Shown one piece after another: positions 5,694 through 11,504 of a stretch of DNA of 15,201 nt. The stretch spans positions 1 to 15,201 of the forward strand of contig JBGPYQ010000062.1 in NCBI GenBank assembly GCA_041493345.1. Reading direction: 5' to 3'. The notes under the pieces were generated by a model, which ran no database searches, had not been told where the DNA came from, and saw only the letters and a list, made by a program, of their open reading frames with translations. The first letter of the stretch is position 1. Each line of letters starts with the position of its first letter. The translations under genes were made by a program, and so were the position numbers. This DNA is from VBDM01 sp041493345. GTDB taxonomy: Bacteria > Pseudomonadota > Gammaproteobacteria > Burkholderiales > SG8-39.

Positions 5694-6664
5694 GATCGTC
5701 GCAGCGTCAGCTCGCCACTGTGGAAACGCTCGATCCCCCGCGTCGACGCGAGCATGAGGGCGCCATCCTCGGCAACTCCCATGACTTCCCCCTGCGCCAC
5801 GCGACGGTCCGCGAGCGATAATTCCACACGCCGTCCCTGCCATGCATGGCGCCGCAGCCATTCCTCGCGGAACAGCGCAAATCCTCCGCGCCCGAACTGC
5901 TCCAGCGCGTCGGCGAGCGAATTGAGCAGCGCCACGATCAGGATTGTCCGTGAAGGCGGCGCTGTGCAGCAGTGGGCCAGATCGGTCACCGGCTGAGCAA
6001 TGCGATCGCGCAGCCGTGCGTCCAAGCGCACGTTAAGGCCCACGCCCACAACCGCGGCGCTAGGACCCAGTTCATCTCCCGAGATCTCGATCAGGATACC
6101 GCCGAGCTTGCGTTCCCTGCAGTACAGATCGTTGGGCCATTTCACCTGCACGCCGGCGATGCCCAGCCCTTCGAGGGCGCGCGCCGCAGCCACCGCCACC
6201 GCGAGGCTCAGGCCGGAAAGCGCACCGGCACCCTCGGAAAAACGCCACAGTAGCGAAAATGTGAGGCTGCCCCCGACTGCGGAGAGCCAGGAATTTCCCC
6301 GTCGGCCCCGACCGGCGCTCTGATGCTCGCACACGAGCACGGTGCCGTGCGCCGCGCCGCGCGCGGCGCGGCCGACGAGCTCGGTGTTCGTGGACGGGCA
6401 TTCATCCAACACCTCGATTGCAAGCGATGCGCACGCCTCTTTCAGCAGCGCGGGCAGTTTTTCGTCGTCCAGAAGGTCGAGGCTTTCAGCGAGCCGGTAA
6501 CCGCGTCCGCGCACCTTGAAAACACGCAAACCGAGCGATTCAACCCGGCGGATGCGATTGCAGACTCCCGCGCGAGAGAGCCCGATAATCCTGGCGAGCT
6601 GTTCGCCCGAGTGAAACTTGCCGTCGGCCAGAAGGCGAAGAAACGGAAAATCGGAACCAGCCAT
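5690..6664 (-). CDS. birA: BirA, biotin-protein ligase / biotin repressor
   Basis: This 324-aa protein is a bifunctional biotin-[acetyl-CoA-carboxylase] ligase with an N-terminal winged helix, so it may also repress biotin genes. Residues about 7-60 are the HTH (EQLARIIGLSRAGVCNRIRRV). The catalytic domain shows ECPSTNTEL (88-96, biotin site), AGRGRRGNSW (117-126, the biotinyl-AMP loop), VKWPNDLY (174-181) and KLGGILIE (186-193). A small SH3-like C-terminal domain follows (about 275-324). I chose ATG 6664 because the protein then begins as BirA does, at full family length; the open frame continues upstream to about 6991 without similarity to anything I know. It is first in a coupled birA-coaX-SPOR operon. 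No clear BirA operator is visible upstream. Confidence 0.95.
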   Translation of the reverse strand: MAGSDFPFLRLLADGKFHSGEQLARIIGLSRAGVCNRIRRVESLGLRVFKVRGRGYRLAESLDLLDDEKLPALLKEACASLAIEVLDECPSTNTELVGRAARGAAHGTVLVCEHQSAGRGRRGNSWLSAVGGSLTFSLLWRFSEGAGALSGLSLAVAVAAARALEGLGIAGVQVKWPNDLYCRERKLGGILIEISGDELGPSAAVVGVGLNVRLDARLRDRIAQPVTDLAHCCTAPPSRTILIVALLNSLADALEQFGRGGFALFREEWLRRHAWQGRRVELSLADRRVAQGEVMGVAEDGALMLASTRGIERFHSGELTLRRS

Positions 6665-6843
6665 GATTTCGGGGCCGCGCGCGGGCCGCAGGATCGTAGG
6701 AACTTGTCTCAAAATACCACGTGTGTGTGACGAAAGCGATTGGGCTCTGGGGCCGTATGCAGGGATCACTGAAGCACGAAGGAGCGTGCCGGCCTCAATC
6801 GCATCGAGCGGCATTGCCCCCGCAATTCCCTGGCGCGCGACGG

Positions 6844-6913
6844 AATGAGAAATGCGAACAAAGTCACGAACGTACGCAAGCGTTGATCCCGATCCTGCCA
6901 AGTATTTCTCATT
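6844..6913. repeat. 10-bp inverted repeat with 50-base spacer
   Basis: AATGAGAAAT (6844-6853) and ATTTCTCATT (6904-6913) are exact reverse complements. Inside the spacer, ACGCAAGCGT makes a further small hairpin. Its role is unknown; it could fold on a transcript of either strand or be a remnant of a repetitive element. Confidence 0.6.
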
Positions 6914-6950
6914 TGCCGAATGTTTGCCCTCATAACCGCTTGCCTTTCTC

Positions 6951-6979
6951 TTGCTCCGCGGTGGCCATGCTGATATGTT
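6951..6979 (+). promoter_or_regulatory. Possible extended -10 promoter for a non-coding transcript
   Basis: TTGCTC (6951-6956), a 17-base spacer, and TATGTT (6974-6979) preceded directly by TGA, which fits a TGn extended -10. Transcription would begin near 6986 and reach the terminator at 7100. Confidence 0.33.
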
Positions 6980-6985
6980 AATGTC

Positions 6986-7100
6986 ATACACGATTTACAT
7001 GACGTACGGTGGATCGAAGTTCGCCGCGACGTCGCAAGTTGCCCGCCGGCCCAGCAAACGGCGGCAGCGGGGGAAACCCTCCCTTCCCCCGCTTTTTTCT
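6986..7100 (+). ncRNA. Putative small RNA, about 115 nt
   Basis: The only reason to propose an RNA here is a well-formed intrinsic terminator on the plus strand (7066-7100) with no plus-strand gene before it; the nearest upstream gene, birA, is on the other strand. A candidate extended -10 promoter (6951-6979) places the 5' end near 6986. The predicted RNA contains several small self-complementary parts: CGAA-G-TTCG (7015-7023), the palindrome GCGACGTCGC (7026-7035) and CCGCCG/CGGCGG (7043-7048/7059-7064). I recognise no known RNA family. The start is uncertain and the strand is set by the terminator. Confidence 0.35.
7066..7100 (+). terminator. Rho-independent terminator, plus strand
   Basis: AGCGGGGG (7066-7073) and CCCCCGCT (7086-7093) form a perfect 8-bp GC-rich stem with a 12-base loop, followed at once by six T (7093-7098). 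This is the standard intrinsic terminator layout for plus-strand transcription. Confidence 0.75.
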
Positions 7101-7106
7101 CCAGCA

Positions 7107-7137
7107 CCGGCGCGGCCGAGTCACTCGGCCGCGCCGG
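7107..7137. repeat. Perfect 14-bp inverted repeat, 3-base loop
   Basis: CCGGCGCGGCCGAG (7107-7120), loop TCA, CTCGGCCGCGCCGG (7124-7137). The stem is perfect and very GC-rich. No T-run follows on either strand, so it is not a standard terminator. It begins seven bases after the terminator at 7066-7100 and lies about 40 bases before the ugpQ -10 element, so it could be a second transcription block or a protein binding site. Confidence 0.85.
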
Positions 7138-7177
7138 CAGCTTTCGCGGCGCTGCCGGGTGCCGTCCCCTTGCCCGG

Positions 7178-7183
7178 TAGAAT
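7178..7183 (+). promoter_or_regulatory. Candidate -10 element for ugpQ
   Basis: TAGAAT (5 of 6 bases) lies in the context CCGGTAGAATG, similar to the CGGTAAAATG before diaA. No convincing -35 is seen. Transcription would begin at about 7190, on the ATG of a small ORF. Confidence 0.35.
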
Positions 7184-7189
7184 GATTCC

Positions 7190-7276
7190 ATGCCAATCGA
7201 AAGTAACCGGCGGTTCCCGCCGCGACTGCCGTCGCATGGCCGGCGTCGCTCCGCGCGGCGCGAGCTCTTGCGATGA
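7190..7276 (+). CDS. Possible 28-aa Arg-rich leader ORF coupled to ugpQ
   Basis: From ATG 7190 a 28-codon frame (MPIESNRRFPPRL...) ends in a TGA that overlaps the ugpQ ATG as ATGA. About a third of its residues are Arg. The likely transcription start is at or next to its ATG, so it would be read as leaderless or nearly so. The peptide resembles nothing I know. It may be a translational coupling device or chance in GC-rich DNA. Confidence 0.25.
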   Translation: MPIESNRRFPPRLPSHGRRRSARRELLR

Positions 7277-8046
7277 GAGCGCCCTGGTCCTGGCCGCGCA
7301 TCATTGCACATCGCGGCGGCGGCGCCTTGGCGCCCGAGAACACGCTGGCGGCGATTCGCAAGGCCGCCGAAATGGGATTTGGCGGCGTCGAGTTCGACGT
7401 GATGCTTTCGGCAGATGCGGTGCCGGTGGTGATTCACGACGAGACTCTGGAGCGCACCACGGACGGCCACGGCACCGTGGCCGGCACTCCTTACGATGCA
7501 CTTGCGCGCCTGGATGCCGGCGCGCGGTTCGGCCCCGAGTTCAGGGGTGAGCGCATCCCCTCGTTCGCACAGGCAGGCAAGTTGTGCGTCGAGCTCGGGC
7601 TCTGGGCCAACGTCGAGATCAAGCCCGCCCCGGGTTTCGAGCGCGAGACCGGCGAGGCTGCGGCGAGGCTCGCGCGGCAGTGGTGGCATGGTAAGGCGCC
7701 CGCACCGCTGCTGTCGTCGTTTCAGCCCGCCGCCCTCGAGGCGGCCCGCGCATCCGCTCCGGAATTGAATCGGGGTTATCTCACCGACCGAATTGAATCG
7801 GGCTGGCGCAAAACCGCACAGCAGCTGGAATGCGTGTCCGTTAACTGCAATTTCAAACACCTGACCGCCGCGCGGGCGGGGGAGATCCGCGATGCAGGCT
7901 ACTGGCTGCTCTGCTGGACGGTCAACGACACGGCGACCGCGCGGGAGTTGTTCTCCTGGGGCGTGGACGGAATTTTTACCGACCGGCTCGACTTGATTCC
8001 ACCGGATTTTGCGGAAACGCGGCTCCAGGAACGAGTGCGTCCTTAA
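7273..8046 (+). CDS. ugpQ: Glycerophosphodiester phosphodiesterase (UgpQ type, cytosolic)
   Basis: This 257-aa enzyme hydrolyses glycerophosphodiesters (deacylated phospholipid head groups) to glycerol 3-phosphate and an alcohol. The TIM-barrel GDPD motifs are all present: IIAHRGG (His13, Arg14), APENT (Glu22), VEFDV (Glu40, Asp42), VVIHDETLERTTDG (His55) and ANVEIKP. The C-terminus has the usual CWTVND ... GVDGIFTDRLD block. With no signal peptide it should be cytosolic, like UgpQ and unlike periplasmic GlpQ. ATG 7273 is the only start in this frame that gives the conserved beginning. No ugpABCE transport genes adjoin. The gene converges on the next one, and the two stop codons share TTAA at 8043-8046. 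A 13-bp direct repeat lies inside it (7762-7802). Confidence 0.94.
   Translation: MRAPWSWPRIIAHRGGGALAPENTLAAIRKAAEMGFGGVEFDVMLSADAVPVVIHDETLERTTDGHGTVAGTPYDALARLDAGARFGPEFRGERIPSFAQAGKLCVELGLWANVEIKPAPGFERETGEAAARLARQWWHGKAPAPLLSSFQPAALEAARASAPELNRGYLTDRIESGWRKTAQQLECVSVNCNFKHLTAARAGEIRDAGYWLLCWTVNDTATARELFSWGVDGIFTDRLDLIPPDFAETRLQERVRP
7762..7802 (+). repeat. Direct repeat of 13 bp inside ugpQ
   Basis: GAATTGAATCGGG occurs at 7762-7774 and again at 7790-7802. The 28-base offset is not a multiple of three, so the copies are read in different frames (ELNRG and RIESG). The enzyme motifs are not interrupted. Confidence 0.8.
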
Positions 8047-8558
8047 TCGATCTGCATCGCCACCAGAAACCGCGATACGAGATTGTAGCCAGCGACGGAT
8101 GCGGCAAGTTCGACCAGTTCCTGGTCTTTGAAATGCCGGCGCACCTCCGCGAAAATGGAATCCGGCACGCGGATCTCGCGAGTCATGCAATCCGTAAAGG
8201 CGAGCACGGCGCGCTCGCGCTCATCGAAGTTCCCCGAGATCTGCCAGCCGGGAAGTGCGTCGATCTGTTGCTGGCTTACATCATCCTTGAGCGCGAACGG
8301 CACGTGTGCCCGGTATTCGTATTCGGCACCGTTCAGCAGCGCCACGCGCAGGATCGCAAGCTCGCGATAGCGCCCGGAGAGCTTCCCCTTTTGGCGGATC
8401 GCGGTAAAAAGCTTCAACCATCCCTCCGCGATCGGCGGGCTGTTCAACAGCACGCGGTAAAGATCCAGCAGCCTGCCGCCGCGCTCGGCTTTGATGGTCG
8501 CGATCAGCCCGGCCAACTCGGGATGTTGTCCTTCTTCTATCAGCGGTACGCGCGCCAC
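8043..8558 (-). CDS. Carboxymuconolactone-decarboxylase family protein
   Basis: This 171-aa all-helical protein is of the CMD/AhpD superfamily. The core block is LAILRVALLNGAEYEYRAHVPFAL, where AhpD-type members have ExxCxxC...H. Here the two Cys are replaced (EYEYRAH), so it is not an AhpD-type disulfide peroxidase. The E-Y-E-x...H pattern resembles gamma-carboxymuconolactone decarboxylase relatives. The start is GTG 8558 with AGGAGG four bases upstream; the ATG overlapping it is out of frame. It lies 11 bases after the PMM/PGM stop and is probably the last gene of that operon; its stop overlaps that of ugpQ. No other protocatechuate-pathway gene is nearby, so beta-ketoadipate function is unsupported and the substrate is unknown. 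Confidence 0.88.
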   Translation of the reverse strand: MARVPLIEEGQHPELAGLIATIKAERGGRLLDLYRVLLNSPPIAEGWLKLFTAIRQKGKLSGRYRELAILRVALLNGAEYEYRAHVPFALKDDVSQQQIDALPGWQISGNFDERERAVLAFTDCMTREIRVPDSIFAEVRRHFKDQELVELAASVAGYNLVSRFLVAMQID

Positions 8559-8569
8559 ATTTCCTCCTT

Positions 8570-9961
8570 CTAAAACGGTAATTTCGCCTCCGGCTTGACC
8601 GCGAGCAGCACGCGCCGGAATTCGGACTTGATGCGATCAAGGCCCGGTTCGTCGTCCGCTTCGAAGCGCAGGACGATCACCGGAGTCGTGTTCGACGCGC
8701 GCGCCAGGCCAAATCCGTGGGGATACTCCACCCGGAGCCCGTCGAGCTGGATCACTTCGGTCGCACCCGGAAAAACCGCGTCCTTTTGCAGAATCCCGAT
8801 CAGCCGGTGCGGCTCGCCTTCGCTCAATTGCAGGTGCAACTCCGGCGTGCTCACCGAATCCGGCAGCGCGTTCAGCGTTGCGCTGGGGTCGGGCGTCTTG
8901 CTGAGGATTTCCAGCAGGCGCGCCCCGGCGTACTGGGCGTCATCGAACCCGTACCAGCGCTCGACGAAGAACACGTGGCCGCTCATCTCCCCGGCGAGCG
9001 CCGCGCCGCGCTCCTTCATCCGCGCCTTGATCAGCGAATGGCCGGTCTTCCACATGCTCGGTACGCCGCCGTGGCTGCGGATCCAGGGCGCAAGGTTGCG
9101 GGTGCTCTTCACGTCGAAGATGATCTCGGCGCCCGGCTGGCGCGACAGCACGTCCTTAGCGAACAGCATCAGCTGCCGGTCGGGGTAGATGATGCGTCCG
9201 TCGGCGGTCACCACGCCCAGGCGATCGCCGTCGCCGTCGAAGGCGAGGCCGATCTCCGCGCGTTTCTCGCGCACCGTCGCGATCAGATCTCTCAGGTTTT
9301 CCGGCTTCGAGGGATCGGGGTGATGATTGGGGAAACCGCCGTCGACCTCGCAGTACAGCTCGATCACCTCGCAGCCCAGGCGGCGGTAGAGCTCGCCCGC
9401 CGAGGCGCCGGCGACGCCATTGCCGCAGTCGACTGCGATTTTCATGGGGCGCGCGAGCCGTACATCCGAGGCGATGCGCCGAAGATAGGCCTCGCGCACA
9501 TCGGCACGGCGATACTGTCCTCCGCCCTTGCGCACGAGATTGCCGCTTTCAATGCGCCGGCGCAGCCGTTGAATGTCATCGCCTGCGAGCGTGGTCCCGT
9601 CGAGCACCATCTTCAGGCCGTTGTAATCGGGCGGATTGTGGCTGCCTGTGACCGCCACGGCGCTGCCGCAGCCGAGCTCGTGTGCGGCGAAGTAAGCGAT
9701 TGGCGTCGCCGCCATGCCGATATCGGCCACGTTTACGCCGCTTGCCCGGATCCCGGTCATCAGCGCGTCGGCGAGCTGCCGACCCGAGAGACGCCCGTCG
9801 CGGCCCACCGCAATTTCGGTCTGCTCGTTTTTCCCGCTGCGCGCCAGAAGCTCGCTGCCGAGCGCCTGGCCGATGAGCCGCACGCCGTCGACGGTGAGCG
9901 TCTTTCCGACGACGCCGCGGATGTCGTAGGCCTTGAAGATTTCCGGCGGGGGAAGATTCAT
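8570..9961 (-). CDS. algC: Phosphomannomutase / phosphoglucomutase (AlgC type)
   Basis: This 463-aa alpha-D-phosphohexomutase interconverts mannose 6-P and mannose 1-P and/or glucose 6-P and glucose 1-P, feeding LPS, exopolysaccharide and nucleotide-sugar synthesis. The four domains show their signatures: KAYDIRGVVG near the N-terminus, the phosphoserine loop VTGSHNPPDYNG (Ser107), the metal loop FDGDGDRLGV (242-247), the sugar-specificity loop GEMSGH (324-329) and the phosphate-binding RASNTTP (421-427). GEMSGH is the version seen in dual-specificity PMM/PGM enzymes such as Pseudomonas AlgC. ATG 9961 starts exactly where homologues do. It sits between yheT and the CMD-like gene with short gaps (30 and 11 bases), likely in one transcript, though no function links them. 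Confidence 0.94.
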   Translation of the reverse strand: MNLPPPEIFKAYDIRGVVGKTLTVDGVRLIGQALGSELLARSGKNEQTEIAVGRDGRLSGRQLADALMTGIRASGVNVADIGMAATPIAYFAAHELGCGSAVAVTGSHNPPDYNGLKMVLDGTTLAGDDIQRLRRRIESGNLVRKGGGQYRRADVREAYLRRIASDVRLARPMKIAVDCGNGVAGASAGELYRRLGCEVIELYCEVDGGFPNHHPDPSKPENLRDLIATVREKRAEIGLAFDGDGDRLGVVTADGRIIYPDRQLMLFAKDVLSRQPGAEIIFDVKSTRNLAPWIRSHGGVPSMWKTGHSLIKARMKERGAALAGEMSGHVFFVERWYGFDDAQYAGARLLEILSKTPDPSATLNALPDSVSTPELHLQLSEGEPHRLIGILQKDAVFPGATEVIQLDGLRVEYPHGFGLARASNTTPVIVLRFEADDEPGLDRIKSEFRRVLLAVKPEAKLPF

Positions 9962-9991
9962 TTCAAACCGCTGATTTGAGGCGCCATTGTC

Positions 9992-10990
9992 TCACCCACG
10001 TTCCGGAGCGATCCAGCTTCGCGTGGCCATCACCTCGCGGAAAATTCCGACGAGCCGCCGCGGCAGCCAACCCAGATTGCCTGGAAAGGGGCCGCTGACG
10101 AAACCGGCGTGTCCGCCTTCTGAAGGAAATTCGCAACGCACGGCGGCGGAAACTTCTTCGGACCGCGGCAGCGCCTCTTCCGGCATGAAAGGGTCGTTGC
10201 GGGCGTTCACGAGAACCGTCGGCACTTCGACGCGGGTGAGGAGCGGCTTCGCGCTCGCGCGGGTCCAGTAATCGTCGGTATCGCGGAATCCGTGCAGCGG
10301 CGCGGTGACGGCATCGTCGAACTCGCGCAATGTACGCGCCCGGCGCATCGCTTTTCCGTCGAACGCCCCCGGAAAGCGCTCGAGCTTGAGTGCGCTCTTA
10401 TGCTTCATCGTGGCCAGAAACGCGCGCGTGTACAAGAGGTTGAAGCCTCGGCCGAGGGCCTCGCCGGCGGCCATGAGATCGAATGGCGCCGACACCGCCG
10501 CAGCTGCAGCGAGCACGCGTTTTGCCTCCCTGTCTTCGCCCAGCCATTTGAGCAGCGCGTTGCCGCCGAGCGACACGCCGACGGCGAAAAGCGGCGCGTG
10601 TTTCGCCTCGGCGTGAAACCGCCGCAGGATCCAGCGGATTTCGGCGGCGTCACCGGAGTGATAGGCCCGCGGAAGCCGGTTCGGTTCGCCCGAGCAGCCG
10701 CGAAAATGAGGTACCGCGCCGCGCCATCCCAGTCGGTTGAGTTCCCGCGCCAGCGCGGCGGCATAGTGGCTGCCCGAGCTGCCCTCGAGTCCGTGAAACA
10801 GCACCACCAGCGGTGAGTTGGCGCTGCCTTGCAGGCGATCGACGTCAATGAAGTCGCCATCGGGGGTGTCCCAGCGTTCCCTCGCCCACTTAATTCCCGG
10901 GCGCCTGATCAGCGCGGCGTAGAGGGTCTGCAGATTGCCGCCCGGCAGCCACCATGGAGCCCGGTATGCGGAACTTCCGGATTCGCTCAA
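9992..10990 (-). CDS. yheT: YheT-family alpha/beta hydrolase
   Basis: This is a 332-aa hydrolase of the YheT/UPF0017 family (E. coli YheT is 340 aa), probably an esterase of unknown natural substrate. The catalytic triad is visible: Ser140 in GVSLGG, Asp266 in NARNDPFMP and His294 in EGGHAGF. The oxyanion motif is FHGLEG (65-70) and the family block PHFRGCSGEPNR covers 94-105. The N-terminal APWWLPGGNLQTLYAALIRR matches the start of family members. The start is TTG 10990, which overlaps the TGA of the upstream SnoaL-like gene as TTGA; no in-frame ATG is available before the conserved part. The open frame continues upstream to 11323 with no family similarity, so I exclude that part. The enzyme class is sure; the start is probable. 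Confidence 0.92.
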   Translation of the reverse strand: MSESGSSAYRAPWWLPGGNLQTLYAALIRRPGIKWARERWDTPDGDFIDVDRLQGSANSPLVVLFHGLEGSSGSHYAAALARELNRLGWRGAVPHFRGCSGEPNRLPRAYHSGDAAEIRWILRRFHAEAKHAPLFAVGVSLGGNALLKWLGEDREAKRVLAAAAAVSAPFDLMAAGEALGRGFNLLYTRAFLATMKHKSALKLERFPGAFDGKAMRRARTLREFDDAVTAPLHGFRDTDDYWTRASAKPLLTRVEVPTVLVNARNDPFMPEEALPRSEEVSAAVRCEFPSEGGHAGFVSGPFPGNLGWLPRRLVGIFREVMATRSWIAPERG

Positions 10991-11415
10991 TGCAGGACTT
11001 TGGGCGAATCGGCCGGAGAACGCGGCGACTGCGGTGCAGGCGAGCCGTGGTGCACAATCATGCGCCAGCCGTTTCCGGTGCGAAGATAGATATTGGTTGC
11101 GACGACCGGCACCCGCGGTCGCGCGTCTCCCTGAACCAGAATATTTTCGTGCACGCTGTGAACGGCGAGCATCATGCCGGAAAGGACAACCTGGTTTGAC
11201 AATTGCACCTTCAGCCGCTGGCCGGGGCCGAGAATCTGCACCCAACTCTCGCGCACCTGATCGTAGCCCGCGAGTCGCGGCCCGCCCGGATGAATGCAGA
11301 CGATTTCCTCGTCGTCGGCCCATACTTCCATCATCGCCTCGAGATTGCTCTCTTCGAGAGCCTCATAAAACGCGGCCTCCGCATCTTGCGGCGTGGGAAA
11401 AGTCGTTTTCTTCAC
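10987..11415 (-). CDS. SnoaL/NTF2-like (DUF4440-type) protein
   Basis: This 142-aa protein has the small cone-shaped NTF2-like fold used by SnoaL cyclases, ketosteroid isomerase and many proteins of unknown function. Typical features are the N-terminal helix AEAAFYEALEESNLEAMMEVW, the DDEEIVCIHPGGPRLAGYDQVRESW block (found in many bacterial members) and C-terminal strands ending NGWRMIVHHGSP. The last ~15 residues are Ser/Pro-rich and probably disordered. The start is GTG 11415, giving MKKTTFPTPQ; upstream frame has no similarity. No catalytic residues can be assigned. It overlaps yheT (TTGA) and follows the amidase by 89 bases on the same strand, so it is probably co-transcribed. The family is well supported; the role is unknown. 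Confidence 0.85.
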   Translation of the reverse strand: MKKTTFPTPQDAEAAFYEALEESNLEAMMEVWADDEEIVCIHPGGPRLAGYDQVRESWVQILGPGQRLKVQLSNQVVLSGMMLAVHSVHENILVQGDARPRVPVVATNIYLRTGNGWRMIVHHGSPAPQSPRSPADSPKVLH

Positions 11416-11504
11416 GGCGTGCGTTTCCGGAGCCGCGTAGCGTAGCCGAAAAGGCGCACTGCCGCCAGCAGCGGCGAGCGCGCATTTCGAGAAGATCCGT
11501 GCAG

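Larger units (their letters stand above)
6665..7272. other. 608-base intergenic region with structured elements and no convincing protein gene
   Basis: This stretch lies between the divergent birA and ugpQ genes. Open frames cross it on both strands, but none has a recognisable family, a good ribosome site or conserved-looking composition. The part at about 6840-7010 is visibly richer in A and T than the flanking genes. From left to right it holds a short GTGTGTGTG run (6721-6729), a 10-bp inverted repeat (6844-6853/6904-6913), a possible plus-strand promoter (6951-6979), a plus-strand intrinsic terminator (7066-7100), a perfect 14-bp hairpin (7107-7137), a TAGAAT -10 element (7178-7183) and a 28-codon ORF coupled to ugpQ (7190-7276). 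Confidence 0.75.

Noticed and set aside
6721..6981. Plus-strand 86-codon frame in the birA-ugpQ gap
   Set aside because: No ribosome site, no recognisable sequence and a Cys/His/Pro-rich random composition; it also runs over the candidate promoter.
6665..6991. N-terminal extension of birA up to 6991
   Set aside because: BirA begins normally at ATG 6664. The extra ~109 residues have no known domain, and the region has an AT-richer, non-coding look.
6766..8190. Long minus-strand open frame (474 codons) antisense to ugpQ
   Set aside because: It runs opposite ugpQ, whose protein shows every GDPD motif. Its translation has no recognisable family and is Arg/Gly-rich as expected for a shadow in GC-rich DNA.
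8717..9979. Plus-strand open frame of 420 codons opposite the PMM/PGM gene
   Set aside because: It is antisense to a gene with all four phosphohexomutase signatures and shows no family similarity of its own.
10991..11323. N-terminal extension of the YheT hydrolase up to 11323
   Set aside because: It would overlap the whole SnoaL-like gene; homologues start near TTG 10990.
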